From an uncultured Pedobacter sp. (GTDB lineage Bacteria > Bacteroidota > Bacteroidia > Sphingobacteriales > Sphingobacteriaceae), in contig NZ_CAMLIG010000024.1 in assembly GCF_946480185.1 (NCBI RefSeq), forward strand, positions 1 through 59,519: 59,519 bases of DNA, read 5' to 3'. Every line of letters begins with the position of its first letter. Position 1 is the first letter of the stretch. The notes under the pieces were generated by a model. It was not told the DNA's origin. It saw only the letters and a list, made by a program, of their open reading frames with translations, and did no database searches. A program made the position numbers and the translations under genes. Positions 8,198 to 17,177 of this stretch are shown in pieces.

Positions 8198-10669
8198 ATG
8201 CGAAAAAGACTTATATTTCTAAAATTTCTGTGGGCAGTTTTTTTTGTTTTGCCTTTTTCTCTGTTTGCGCAAAACTTGCAGGATTCGGTTTTAAAAGCCA
8301 TTGCCTCTCCACATAAAAAGACGGCCGAGTTAACTGATACCAGCTTTAACGCACTGCTGAAAAGGGTTGATTTTTATGCTGATAAATTTAACGACTTCAA
8401 TAATCAGTTAAATAAAGGTTTTGATACACTAGAGGTTTCAGAATCATTGCCGTTTATAGAAACTCGTTTAAACGAGACCAAATCTTATTCTTTAAAAAAC
8501 CATTTGAAGACATTGCGGTCTTTATCAACCTTTCAGGATTATTTTGCTACCTCACAAAAACAATTGGATAAATGGGAGCAACAGCTAAATACTTATAATG
8601 ACCAGTTGACAAAAATGCAAGAGACACTATGTGGCTTAACTACTGATACCGTTTTTAGGTTTTTGCCCGCAGATTCGGCCTTAAGAGCCGGATTTTTCTC
8701 CCGATTAAACGCTTTAGGCCCAAGATGGCACCGTTTGGATTCGGCCAATAACTCTGCAATTTTAAAAATCGGGCGATTGCAAAGTCGTGTTTCCGCAGCT
8801 CAATTACAGTTAATTGATTTTAACGACCAAATTAATCAAGGTTTAAAAAAGCTCGGTTCAGAAACCTTTGAAAAGGAATACCCTTATTTGTGGCAAATAA
8901 ACTTTGCCGATTTTTTCAAAGAGATTAAAGTTGGCTTCAACAAAACCATTGGGTTTAACTTAAAAATTCTGTGGTATTATTTAAAATACAGTTACAAGGT
9001 ACATATCATTAATTTTGCGCTCTTTCTGCTACTCTACTTTTGGCTTTCGAAAAGTAGAAACACCATTGCAAGGCAACGAGACGATGCTTTAAGTGTTTTT
9101 GACCATGCCTTGCTCATTTCAAAATATCCGGTAATTGGCGCTTTAACCGTAACACTTACTATTGGTTCATTTTTTTATTACCACCCACCAATTGTATTAA
9201 GTCAGCTGTATTTAATCGTGTTAATGTTTTGTGTAGCAGTTTTGATCAAAAGGGCATATCCCGAGTTCCTATATATTTGGTTTGCGTTTATTGGTTTTAC
9301 AATTGTTTTTAGCTTCAGCAATTTGTTTTTTGCAGTTTACGATGCTGAAAGGTTGGTGTTCTGTTTTGTAAGTATTTTGCTATTGTGGTTTTCTTGGGGC
9401 ATATACAAAAAGAAAAAAGACACTTTTTTAACAGCCCATAATTTTAAGCAGTACAAGTTGGTTTACATTTATTTTTCCTTATTGTGTATAGGTATAATTG
9501 CTAATCTTTTTGGGCGCTACAGCTTATCTAAAACCACTACTATCGCCGCAATTTTCACCCTAGTTGAAGCCATTTGCTTAGCGTTTTTTGTAGAGGTGAT
9601 TACTCAAGGGATTTACTTACAGATGGAATTAGGCAAAATACAGGCCAACAGAATTTCATCATACCTTGATTTTAAAAATCTTAAAAATAAGATTGGCAAA
9701 ATGTTAAAAGTATTGGCAATTATTTTATTGCTGATATTCTTTGCAGAAAATCTTAATGTTTTTGATACGATATTTGATGCTTCCAAAACATTTTTTACCC
9801 AACAGCGTGAAATTGGAAGCACAAAATTCACCTTCGGCGGTTTCTCCTTATTTGTAATTGTAATTTATGTGGCTTCGGTTATTGCGCAAATAGTGAGCTA
9901 CTTTTTAGAATTTGCAGATCAAAATGCTTCTCATACTTCCAGAAAAGGAAAATACAGTTCGTCTATTTTATTAGTGCGCTTAACGATTTGGGTTGTTGGG
10001 TTTTTAATTGCTATTGCAGCGTCTGGTGTGCCGATAGATAAGATTACCATTATCTTGGGTGCTTTGGGCGTAGGTATTGGTTTCGGTTTGCAGAATATTG
10101 TAAACAACGTAGTCTCAGGTATTGTTATGGTTTTTGAAAAGCCGATACAGGTTGGTGATTTGATTGAACTTGGAGATAAAACCGGCACAGTGCGTTCTAT
10201 GGGAATTAGAGCCAGTAAAATCCTCACTTTTGAAGGCTCAGAAGTTATTGTGCCTAACGGCGATCTATTATCGCAGAAATTGATCAATTGGACTTTAAGT
10301 AACACGCATAAACGAATTTGTTTAGAAGTTGGTGTAGCCTACGGAACAGATATCGAAAAGGTGAAAGGAATATTTACTGATATTTTAAATAAGGACGAAA
10401 AGGTGATGGATTTGCCCGCACCGCTTATTTTACTGGATAGTTTTGGCGATAGCTCTGTTAATTTTAAAGTGCTTTGCTGGATACGGGATATTGATAATTG
10501 GGTGTTGATAAGGAGTGTTTTGATGAGCAGTATTTTCGAGGAATTTTATAAAAATGAGATAGAGATACCTTTTCCACAAAGAGATGTAAATTTATACATT
10601 AAAGAACAGCCAAGCGCCGGACTTGATGTGCTTAAAAACAAGGTTGATAAACCGTCAAAAGAAGTTTAA
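8198..10669 (+). CDS. Large MscS-family mechanosensitive channel
   Basis: Inner-membrane mechanosensitive ion channel of 823 residues. A signal peptide (1-25, ending in FAQ) leads to a periplasmic, helix-rich domain of about 230 residues. Multiple membrane segments follow from about 265 to 615, then the conserved pore helix with GVGIGFGLQNIVNNVVSG near 625. The MscS beta-domain follows (VGDLIELGDKTGTV, SEVIVPNGDLLSQKLINW), then a C-terminal alpha/beta region. The size and periplasmic domain place it with MscK/YbiO-like large channels rather than the 286-residue MscS. It probably protects against hypo-osmotic shock. The nadD gene starts two bases after its stop. Confidence 0.93.
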   Translation: MRKRLIFLKFLWAVFFVLPFSLFAQNLQDSVLKAIASPHKKTAELTDTSFNALLKRVDFYADKFNDFNNQLNKGFDTLEVSESLPFIETRLNETKSYSLKNHLKTLRSLSTFQDYFATSQKQLDKWEQQLNTYNDQLTKMQETLCGLTTDTVFRFLPADSALRAGFFSRLNALGPRWHRLDSANNSAILKIGRLQSRVSAAQLQLIDFNDQINQGLKKLGSETFEKEYPYLWQINFADFFKEIKVGFNKTIGFNLKILWYYLKYSYKVHIINFALFLLLYFWLSKSRNTIARQRDDALSVFDHALLISKYPVIGALTVTLTIGSFFYYHPPIVLSQLYLIVLMFCVAVLIKRAYPEFLYIWFAFIGFTIVFSFSNLFFAVYDAERLVFCFVSILLLWFSWGIYKKKKDTFLTAHNFKQYKLVYIYFSLLCIGIIANLFGRYSLSKTTTIAAIFTLVEAICLAFFVEVITQGIYLQMELGKIQANRISSYLDFKNLKNKIGKMLKVLAIILLLIFFAENLNVFDTIFDASKTFFTQQREIGSTKFTFGGFSLFVIVIYVASVIAQIVSYFLEFADQNASHTSRKGKYSSSILLVRLTIWVVGFLIAIAASGVPIDKITIILGALGVGIGFGLQNIVNNVVSGIVMVFEKPIQVGDLIELGDKTGTVRSMGIRASKILTFEGSEVIVPNGDLLSQKLINWTLSNTHKRICLEVGVAYGTDIEKVKGIFTDILNKDEKVMDLPAPLILLDSFGDSSVNFKVLCWIRDIDNWVLIRSVLMSSIFEEFYKNEIEIPFPQRDVNLYIKEQPSAGLDVLKNKVDKPSKEV

Positions 10670-10670
10670 A

Positions 10671-11243
10671 TTGAAGATTGGATTACTTTTTGGGTCCTTT
10701 AACCCCATACATACCGGGCATTTAATTATTGCCAATTATTTAGCCAACCATACCGCTTTAGATAAAGTTTGGTTAGTGGTTTCGCCACATAATCCGCTAA
10801 AAGAAAAAAAGGATTTAATACAGGTTTACGACCGATTGGAGATGGCGAAACTAGCCACCGAGGATGCCGAAAATATTATGGTGAGCGATGTGGAGCTCAA
10901 ATTGCCAAAACCATCTTACACCATTGATACTTTAACACATTTACACGCACTTTATCCGGAACACGAGTTTATTTTAATTATGGGATCTGATAATTTAAAA
11001 TCGTTAAAAAAATGGAAAAACTACGAAGTCATTCTGCGTGATTACCATATTTACGTTTATCCAAGACCGGGTTTTCAGGATTTAGAGCTTGCAAAGCATC
11101 CCTCGGTAACCATAACAGAAACACCTTTAATGGAGCTTTCTTCTACCTTTATTAGACGGGCAATTGCAAATGGTAAAAGCGTGAAATACTTTTTACCTGA
11201 TGAAGTAATTGCTTTCATTGAAAGTAAAGGCTTATATAAGTAA
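10671..11243 (+). CDS. nadD: Nicotinate-nucleotide adenylyltransferase
   Basis: Adenylates nicotinate mononucleotide to deamido-NAD in NAD biosynthesis. The protein starts MKIGLLFGSFNPIHTGH, with the nucleotidyltransferase motif GSFNPIHTGH at 8-17, and carries the C-terminal SSTFIRR motif. I chose a TTG start at 10671, giving 190 residues. The next upstream in-frame ATG, at 10623, lies inside the MscS gene and would add 16 residues with no family counterpart. The TTG follows the mscS stop by one base, which suggests translational coupling. Convergent with the aldehyde dehydrogenase gene 44 bases downstream; no hairpin terminator is evident between them. Confidence 0.93.
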   Translation: MKIGLLFGSFNPIHTGHLIIANYLANHTALDKVWLVVSPHNPLKEKKDLIQVYDRLEMAKLATEDAENIMVSDVELKLPKPSYTIDTLTHLHALYPEHEFILIMGSDNLKSLKKWKNYEVILRDYHIYVYPRPGFQDLELAKHPSVTITETPLMELSSTFIRRAIANGKSVKYFLPDEVIAFIESKGLYK

Positions 11244-11287
11244 CTTCGACTAAGTTTATGCTTTGGTTGCGCTCAGGATGTCCGGTT

Positions 11288-12832
11288 TTACAAATCAAAC
11301 TTTATTCCTTGTGCCAATGGTAATTCTGTTGAGTAATTAATGGTATTCGTTTGTCTTCGCATATAGGCTTTCCAGGCATCGGATCCAGATTCTCGTCCAC
11401 CTCCGGTTTCTTTTTCGCCACCAAAAGCACCGCCAATTTCTGCTCCGGAAGTACCGATATTAACATTCGCTATTCCACAATCAGAACCGTTTACGGATAA
11501 AAATTGTTCTGCTTCACGCAGATTGTTGGTCATAATTGCTGATGATAAACCTTGCGGAACAGCATTTTGCATTTCAATGGCTTCGTCCAATTTTTGATAT
11601 TTCATCAAGTAAAGAATTGGTGCAAAAGTTTCCTGTTGCACAATGTCCATCTCGTTTTTTGCTTCGGCAACGCAAGGTTTCACATAACATCCCGACTCAA
11701 ATCCTTCACCTGTTAAAACGCCGCCTTCCACAATAAAATTCCCACCTTGTACTTTGCACTTTTCTATGGCACTCATATAGCTTTTTACTGCATTTTTATC
11801 AATTAGCGGACCTACATGGTTTGCGGTATCTAAGGGGTTTCCTATCTTCAGTTGCGAGTATGCTTTCACCAACTTTTCTTTAAAAACATTATAAATACTT
11901 TCGTGGATAATTAGGCGTCGGGTAGAGGTGCAGCGTTGCCCAGCAGTACCCACGGCGCCAAATAAAGCCCCAATTAAAGCCATATCTAAATCTGCATTTT
12001 GGGTAATAATGATGGCGTTATTGCCTCCCAGCTCCAAAATGTGTTTACCTAACCTTGCGCCAACAGCGGCAGCTACCGATTTCCCCATTTTAGTAGAACC
12101 AGTAGCAGAAAGTAAAGCGATGTTGGCGTCTTTGGCCATTAATTCTCCAATGTTTTTGTCTCCTAATATTAAACATGAAATTCCTTCGGGCAGATTGTTG
12201 TTTTTAAATACTTTAGCTATAATTTTTTGGCAGGCAATGGCGGTTAAAGGTGTTTTTTCAGAAGGTTTCCAAATGCAAACATTTCCACAAACTAAAGCTA
12301 AAGCTACGTTCCAGCTCCAAACGGCCACCGGGAAATTAAAAGCAGAAATAATCCCAACTACGCCAAGCGGATGCCATTGCTCATACATGCGGTGTTGCGG
12401 ACGCTCAGAGTGCATGGTTAAACCATAAAGTTGTCGGGATAGGCCAACTGCAAAATCGCAGATATCAATCATTTCCTGCACTTCGCCCCAGCCTTCCTGT
12501 AGGCTTTTTCCCATCTCGTAAGAAACCAGTTTTCCTAAATCTTCTTTGTTTTTCCTCAGCTCTTGACCTAATTGGCGTACAATTTCGCCTCGTTGTGGTG
12601 CGGGTGTGTTTTTCCAAGTTGAAAAAGCAGTTTTAGCGGTTTTAATTAATTCTATGTAATCATTTTCGGTTGCAAAATTTACGTTGGCAATAGTCTGTCC
12701 GTCCACGGGTGATAATATTTTTTGCTTTAGAATTTTATTCTTGCTAAACCAGATTTCGCCACTACTGGCTGCTTCGTTCAGATTTTCTATCCCCAAGTTT
12801 TTCAATACGTTCGCTATATTACTTCCCGTCAT
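11288..12832 (-). CDS. Aldehyde dehydrogenase, ALDH7 (antiquitin/aminoadipate-semialdehyde) type
   Basis: NAD-dependent aldehyde dehydrogenase of about 514 residues. The close ALDH7A1-like sequence suggests oxidation of L-aminoadipate semialdehyde (piperideine-6-carboxylate) in lysine breakdown, though related aldehydes are possible. Visible signatures are FNFPVAVWSWN and KPSEKTPLT (NAD binding), LELGGNNAI with the general-base Glu, and GTAGQRCTSTRRL with the catalytic Cys. The start at 12832 gives MTGSNIANVLKNLG. An in-frame ATG eight codons upstream is possible but adds sequence of no family resemblance. It stands alone, so the pathway cannot be inferred from neighbours. Confidence 0.92.
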   Translation of the reverse strand: MTGSNIANVLKNLGIENLNEAASSGEIWFSKNKILKQKILSPVDGQTIANVNFATENDYIELIKTAKTAFSTWKNTPAPQRGEIVRQLGQELRKNKEDLGKLVSYEMGKSLQEGWGEVQEMIDICDFAVGLSRQLYGLTMHSERPQHRMYEQWHPLGVVGIISAFNFPVAVWSWNVALALVCGNVCIWKPSEKTPLTAIACQKIIAKVFKNNNLPEGISCLILGDKNIGELMAKDANIALLSATGSTKMGKSVAAAVGARLGKHILELGGNNAIIITQNADLDMALIGALFGAVGTAGQRCTSTRRLIIHESIYNVFKEKLVKAYSQLKIGNPLDTANHVGPLIDKNAVKSYMSAIEKCKVQGGNFIVEGGVLTGEGFESGCYVKPCVAEAKNEMDIVQQETFAPILYLMKYQKLDEAIEMQNAVPQGLSSAIMTNNLREAEQFLSVNGSDCGIANVNIGTSGAEIGGAFGGEKETGGGRESGSDAWKAYMRRQTNTINYSTELPLAQGIKFDL

Positions 12833-12933
12833 TTTATAAAGATTTTGATTCCACAATAACGTCTAAAGGTAGGCATTGTGCCGTTTATTGGTGTATTTAC
12901 AGAAGGAATGTTTATTTTTTATATTGATTAGAG

Positions 12934-13162
12934 ATGCAGTTTAGCGCAATATTATTACCATGGGGTGAAGCAATGAGCGCTTTGATAAAACTAAATGCAG
13001 AAATAGAAATTACTAATGCCTGAAGAATTGTTGATGCCCGGAACAAACTTACTCAAGGTTATGATGAGATATAAATTGTACAAATTTGGAGCATCATTTT
13101 AAATCATCTGCCAAATCTTAAAAGAAGATGTGATTCCCTTCCTCAATCATCAATCGCTTTAA
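12934..13162 (+). pseudogene. Decayed HepT-like (DUF86, HEPN-domain) gene remnant
   Basis: Read in one frame from 12934, the translation gives WGEAMSALIKLNAEIEITNA, then TGA (13021-13023), RIVDARNKLTQGYDEI, then TAA (13072-13074), and IVQIWSIILNHLPNLK. One extra A near 13123 then shifts the frame to EDVIPFLNHQSL and a stop at 13160-13162. This order matches the C-terminal half of HepT/DUF86 HEPN toxins ('IGEA..kL', 'RIVDxRNxLiHGYdeI', 'W.ii...LP.L..ev..lL'). The catalytic RX4H His is Gln here. The N-terminal part and the MntA-type nucleotidyltransferase partner are absent. The identification rests on recognised motif spacing. Confidence 0.72.
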
Positions 13163-13386
13163 GATACTAAAACTGTTTGCCTACTTCCAGAAAGACATTG
13201 ATTTCGTTTGTCACTGATAAATCAGATCTTAAATTTTTAGGCTTTAAAATCAGCAACTTACATACTGGCTGTTTAATTGTTAATAAATATTTTAATGCAA
13301 ATTCTTATATTAATAATAATTTGAAAATAATTACCCAAAAGTGCGGGGTATTGCTATCGCTAAAGTTGAATTAAAATTGGCATCGT
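13163..13386. other. AT-rich intergenic DNA, upstream region of the TPR gene
   Basis: This is the rest of the gap after the HepT remnant. A 65-codon open frame (13177-13374) has no start context, no recognisable domain and random-looking composition, so I do not call it a gene. The AT-rich stretch from about 13270 presumably contains the promoter of the TPR gene, but no clear TTG/TAnnTTTG pair is visible. Confidence 0.4.
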
Positions 13387-14790
13387 ATGGAAGAAGATTT
13401 CGAATTTGAATTTGGCGAAGATCCAAAATTATCGGTTGAGCGTTACGAGGAAATGATTCGTAACCATGACCAATATTTTTTTGATGCCTTGGCGTTTGAA
13501 AATATTATTGATTACTATATCGATAGCAACGATCATGTAAAAGCTTTGCAAGTTATCGAATACGCGGTTTCACAACATCCTTTTGCTGCAATTTTCCACA
13601 TCAAAAAAGCACAGCTTCATGTTTTTACAAATGAAATTGATAAAGCTTTTGAATCTTTGGAAAAGGCGGAATTATTAGAACCCTCCGAGGCAGATATTTA
13701 CGTAATTAAAGGCAATATCTACGAAAGTTTGGAACAACATGAAGAGGCCTTAGAAAATTTGAAAAAAGCATTAGAAATGGTCGAAACCAAAGATGAGGTA
13801 TTGATGCAGATTGCTTTTGTTTACCAAAACATGAGTGATTATGAAGAAGCAGTAGTTTATCTAAAGCTTTGTTTAGAGAATAACATGGAAAATCAGGATG
13901 CGCTTTATGAGTTAGCATTCTGTTATGACGTGATGGATAAGCAGGCGGAAAGCATACAGTTTTACCAACAATATATTGATAGCGAACCCTATTCTTTTGC
14001 CGCTTGGTATAATTTAGGGAATGCGTTTCATAAACTAAACCTTTTTGAGAAATCAATTGATGCCTACGATTACGCCATTTTAATTAAGGAGAATTTTGCA
14101 TCGGCGTATTTTAATAAAGGAAATGCTTTGGTTCAATTGGACCGTTTCCAGGAAGCAATTGACGTTTACCGCGAAACTTTTGAGTACGAACCACCTAACG
14201 CCGATACTTATTGCGCAATGGGCGAATGTTACGAAAAACTGGAGAAAATGGACGAAGCCCGCTCTTTTTACAAAAAAGCAGTGAAAATGGACAACAAAAT
14301 GGCCGATGCATGGTATGGCATTGGCGTAACTTTAGATGCCGAAGAACGTTATTTTGAATCTTTACATTTTTATAAAAAAGCTTTAAATATTGATGATCAA
14401 AATCCAGATTACTGGTTTGCAATAGCAGATGCCAACTATAAGCTTGGGAACTTGGCTGAATCTGAGATTGCTTATGAAAAAGTTGTAGAGGTGAATCCCT
14501 TGGATATTGAAGCTTGGTTAGATTACTCCTCCATTGTTTTTGAGCAGGATAATCTAAAAAAAGGGATTGAAATTATTGCGGAGGGTATTAAAAATAATCC
14601 AGATTCTGCCGATTTATACTACCGATTTGTAGCTTATTTATTTGCCGATGGCCAAAATAATGAGGCTTTTAGTCAACTTCAGATTGCGTTGAGTACCGAT
14701 CTTGAAAAACATTATTTGCTGTTTGAATATCTTCCGAAACTACAAACTAATAAAGTGATCCTTGATATCATCAATAGTTTTACAAAGTAG
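13387..14790 (+). CDS. Tetratricopeptide-repeat protein
   Basis: Protein of 467 residues built of about eleven to twelve tandem TPR helices. Typical W-LG-Y-A-F-A-P positions recur every 34 residues, for example AWYNLGNAFHKLNLFEKSIDAY and DAWYGIGVTLDAEERYFESL. There is no signal peptide, and the N-terminus is strongly acidic (MEEDFEFEFGEDP), so it is probably a cytoplasmic scaffold for protein interaction. Single-domain TPR proteins of this length and acidic start are widespread in Bacteroidota, but the partner is unknown. The next gene starts 76 bases downstream with no obvious terminator, so read-through into the phosphosulfolactate synthase gene is possible. Confidence 0.9.
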   Translation: MEEDFEFEFGEDPKLSVERYEEMIRNHDQYFFDALAFENIIDYYIDSNDHVKALQVIEYAVSQHPFAAIFHIKKAQLHVFTNEIDKAFESLEKAELLEPSEADIYVIKGNIYESLEQHEEALENLKKALEMVETKDEVLMQIAFVYQNMSDYEEAVVYLKLCLENNMENQDALYELAFCYDVMDKQAESIQFYQQYIDSEPYSFAAWYNLGNAFHKLNLFEKSIDAYDYAILIKENFASAYFNKGNALVQLDRFQEAIDVYRETFEYEPPNADTYCAMGECYEKLEKMDEARSFYKKAVKMDNKMADAWYGIGVTLDAEERYFESLHFYKKALNIDDQNPDYWFAIADANYKLGNLAESEIAYEKVVEVNPLDIEAWLDYSSIVFEQDNLKKGIEIIAEGIKNNPDSADLYYRFVAYLFADGQNNEAFSQLQIALSTDLEKHYLLFEYLPKLQTNKVILDIINSFTK

Positions 14791-14866
14791 CTTTTTGTAA
14801 AATTATGGTTTTATAAGTTACTATTTGCTGATATTTAATATTTTTTTTGGATTTTTGCATCCGAAT

Positions 14867-15631
14867 ATGAATTATAAATTGAACAGTCTTCCAGATCGGA
14901 CAGTTAAGCCTCGTGATAACGGTTTAACAATGGTTATGGATAAAGGTCTTAGCCTAAGACAAGTAGAGGATTTTATAGAAGTTGCTGGAGATCATACAGA
15001 TATCGTAAAATTAGGTTGGTCAACCTCATTTGTTACCCCAAATCTTAAAGAAAAACTAAAAATATATCGCGATGCTAATATTCCGGTTTATTTTGGTGGT
15101 ACTTTGTTTGAAGCTTTTGTGATTAGAAATCAGTTTGATGACTACCGCAAGGTTTTAGAAGATTTTGATATGAAATTTGCAGAAGTTTCTGACGGATCTA
15201 TCGATATTCCCCATGATGAAAAATGCGAATACATTCATAAATTAAGTTCGCAGGTTACGGTAATATCAGAGGTGGGCTCTAAGGACGAAAAGAAAATTTT
15301 TGCGCCTTATAAGTGGATCAATTTAATGAGAGCTGAAATTGAAGCTGGCTCTTGGAAAGTAATTGCGGAAGCGAGAGAAAGCGGAAACGTAGGGATTTAT
15401 AGAGATTCTGGAGAAGTACGGCAAGGTTTAGTTGATGAAATTTTAACTCAAATACCAGAAGAAACCATTATTTGGGAAGCGCCACAAAAAGCGCAACAAG
15501 TTTGGTTTATAGAATTGATAGGTGCAAATGTTAACTTAGGCAATATTGCGCCGGCAGAAGTTATCCCGTTAGAAACCATTAGGTTGGGTTTACGTGGAGA
15601 TACTTTCCACCATTTTTTGAATCAGAAGTAA
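14867..15631 (+). CDS. Phosphosulfolactate synthase (ComA family)
   Basis: TIM-barrel enzyme of about 254 residues, of the family that adds sulfite to phosphoenolpyruvate to give (R)-phospho-3-sulfolactate. The sequence matches PF02679 throughout: KPRDNGLTMVMDKGL near the start, DIVKLGWSTSF, VYFGGTLFE, EVSDGSIDIP, VISEVGSKD, and GLRGDTFHHF at the end. In methanogens it begins coenzyme M synthesis. Here the product might feed sulfolactate or cysteate for sulfonolipids, which is inference only. The ATG at 14867 gives MNYKLNSLPDR; a longer frame from 14825 begins with unrelated hydrophobic residues. No ComB or ComC homologue is adjacent. A hairpin follows its stop. Confidence 0.88.
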   Translation: MNYKLNSLPDRTVKPRDNGLTMVMDKGLSLRQVEDFIEVAGDHTDIVKLGWSTSFVTPNLKEKLKIYRDANIPVYFGGTLFEAFVIRNQFDDYRKVLEDFDMKFAEVSDGSIDIPHDEKCEYIHKLSSQVTVISEVGSKDEKKIFAPYKWINLMRAEIEAGSWKVIAEARESGNVGIYRDSGEVRQGLVDEILTQIPEETIIWEAPQKAQQVWFIELIGANVNLGNIAPAEVIPLETIRLGLRGDTFHHFLNQK

Positions 15632-15637
15632 AGAAAT

Positions 15638-15668
15638 AAGGGAGTTTTCAAGAGCTCCCTTTGTGTTT
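15638..15668 (+). terminator. Weak intrinsic terminator after the ComA-family gene
   Basis: AAGGGAG (15638-15644) pairs with CTCCCTT (15655-15661) and is followed by the interrupted T-rich run TTGTGTTTGTG. It ends only a few bases before the aroE start, so it may attenuate rather than fully separate the two genes. Confidence 0.5.
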
Positions 15669-15673
15669 GTGTA

Positions 15674-16462
15674 ATGAAAAAATATGGATTAATAGGATTC
15701 CCTTTGGGGCATTCTTTCTCTGAGAAATACTTCACAGAAAAATTTGAAAAAGCTAATCTAAACAACTATCAGTATTCGCTTTTTCCTTTAGAAAACATTC
15801 AGGATTTTCCTAAACTTTTAGCCAGTGATCGTGATTTGTACGGGATAAATGTCACCATACCGCACAAAGTTGAGGTTTTACAGTTTTTGGACGAGCTAGA
15901 TCCGGTTGCAAAAGAAATAGGCGCAGTTAACTGTATTAAAATTTCGCATGGCGATACGGTTAAATCCTTGTTTTCTGGCGAACTGTGCACTTTAAATCCG
16001 AAGAAATACAAATTGGTAGGTTATAATACAGATGCCTATGGGTTTGAAAAATCCATAGAACCATTTTTAAAAAGCCACCACAAAAAAGCTTTAATTTTAG
16101 GTAACGGAGGTGCGGCTAGGGCCATTAAATACGTATTAAAAAAGCGCAAAATTGCTTTTAAATTTGTGAGCAGAAATCCCGATAAGGATATGTTTAGCTA
16201 CGCAGCTTTGAATGAAAGCATCCTAAAAGAATATCAGATTATTATTAATACCAGCCCGGTAGGTACTTATCCAGATGCAGATGTGTCGCCAGATATTCCT
16301 TATCAATTTATCACGCCAAAGCACCTTTTATTCGATCTGGTTTATAACCCGGAAGAAACTATTTTCCTAAGAAAAGGTAAAGAAAAAGGTGCGGCCATAA
16401 AAAATGGATATCAAATGTTGGAGCTCCAGGCAGAAAAGTCCTGGGAGATTTGGCAGTCTTAA
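15674..16462 (+). CDS. aroE: Shikimate dehydrogenase
   Basis: Reduces 3-dehydroshikimate to shikimate with NADPH in aromatic amino-acid biosynthesis. It has the N-terminal substrate-binding motif FPLGHSFSEKYF, the catalytic Lys in NVTIPHKVEV, the Asp in YNTDAYGF, the nucleotide-binding GNGGAARA, and the C-terminal GYQMLELQAEKSWEIW. At 262 residues it is slightly longer than the 245-250 I would expect for Bacteroidota. The extra length lies at about 97-118, between AVNCIKI and LVGYNTD. The ATG gives MKKYGLIGFPLGHS. It follows a hairpin, and 122 bases separate it from gldD. Confidence 0.95.
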   Translation: MKKYGLIGFPLGHSFSEKYFTEKFEKANLNNYQYSLFPLENIQDFPKLLASDRDLYGINVTIPHKVEVLQFLDELDPVAKEIGAVNCIKISHGDTVKSLFSGELCTLNPKKYKLVGYNTDAYGFEKSIEPFLKSHHKKALILGNGGAARAIKYVLKKRKIAFKFVSRNPDKDMFSYAALNESILKEYQIIINTSPVGTYPDADVSPDIPYQFITPKHLLFDLVYNPEETIFLRKGKEKGAAIKNGYQMLELQAEKSWEIWQS

Positions 16463-16584
16463 GTTATTGGTAATTAAGCGGTTTTAGCCTTCGTTTTAGG
16501 GCTTCTTATTTTTTGTTTGCTAAATTGCAGGATGTTGCTTTGGATGTCAAAAATTAAATGATTAAAAATTAATATCTTAACCCA

Positions 16585-17169
16585 ATGAAATATTTTTTCC
16601 TAGGTGTTTTTAGCTTTCTGTTATTGCAGGCCTGTAGCCAAAATGCAGAATATGCGCCAAAGCCTAGGGGTTATTTCAGGCTCGAGTTTCCAAAGAAAGA
16701 GTACCAAGTTTTCGATAGCAATCCAAACTATAGTTTTGAATATCCTAAATACGCATATATGTATTTAGACAGTGCCGACGGCAAACGCCCCGACTGGTAT
16801 AATTTAACATTTCCGCAATTTAATGCCCGCCTGCACCTCAGCTATTATCCAATTAATTCTAAAAAAGAGTTTAACGAATTGGTCGAGGATTCACGTAAAT
16901 TGGCTTTTAAACATACTGTTAAGGCAACCGGTATTGATGAAGGATTAATTGCCGAAAAGGAACACAATGTATATGGTGTTTTTTATACCATTGAAGGAAA
17001 CACGGCATCATCCGCACAGTTTTTTTTAACCGATAGCAATAAAAATTATTTGCGGGCAGCCTTATATTTTAACGAGAAACCACAGCCAGATTCCATACAG
17101 CCAGTTGTAAATTTTATTAAAACAGATATTGACCGTATGATTAAGACATTTAAGTGGAAGAAACCATAA
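16585..17169 (+). CDS. gldD: Gliding-motility-associated lipoprotein GldD
   Basis: Lipoprotein of 194 residues with lipobox LLQAC (Cys17). The family signature YAPKPRGYFRLEFPKKEY at about 24-41 and the later YYPI, VYGVFYTIEGNTASSAQFFLTD and LRAALYFN segments match GldD. It is required for gliding in Flavobacterium johnsoniae, where it acts with GldE in the envelope. Homologues also occur in Bacteroidota not known to glide, so motility here is not shown. The usual neighbours gldE, ssb and mutY are absent from this window. It begins a tightly packed run (gaps of about 8, 0 and 4 bases) with the hydrolase, metallo-hydrolase and permease genes. Confidence 0.87.
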   Translation: MKYFFLGVFSFLLLQACSQNAEYAPKPRGYFRLEFPKKEYQVFDSNPNYSFEYPKYAYMYLDSADGKRPDWYNLTFPQFNARLHLSYYPINSKKEFNELVEDSRKLAFKHTVKATGIDEGLIAEKEHNVYGVFYTIEGNTASSAQFFLTDSNKNYLRAALYFNEKPQPDSIQPVVNFIKTDIDRMIKTFKWKKP

Positions 17170-17177
17170 CCTAAAAA

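Noticed and set aside
12934..13023. A 29-codon small protein starting MQFSAILL
   Set aside because: Downstream translation past the stop continues with HepT motifs, so the frame is better read as part of a decayed gene.
13177..13374. 65-codon plus-strand open frame upstream of the TPR gene
   Set aside because: No family resemblance, random-like composition and no start context; probably chance in AT-rich DNA.
16585..17169. Evidence for active gliding motility
   Set aside because: GldD alone is not enough; the other gld/spr genes are not in this window.
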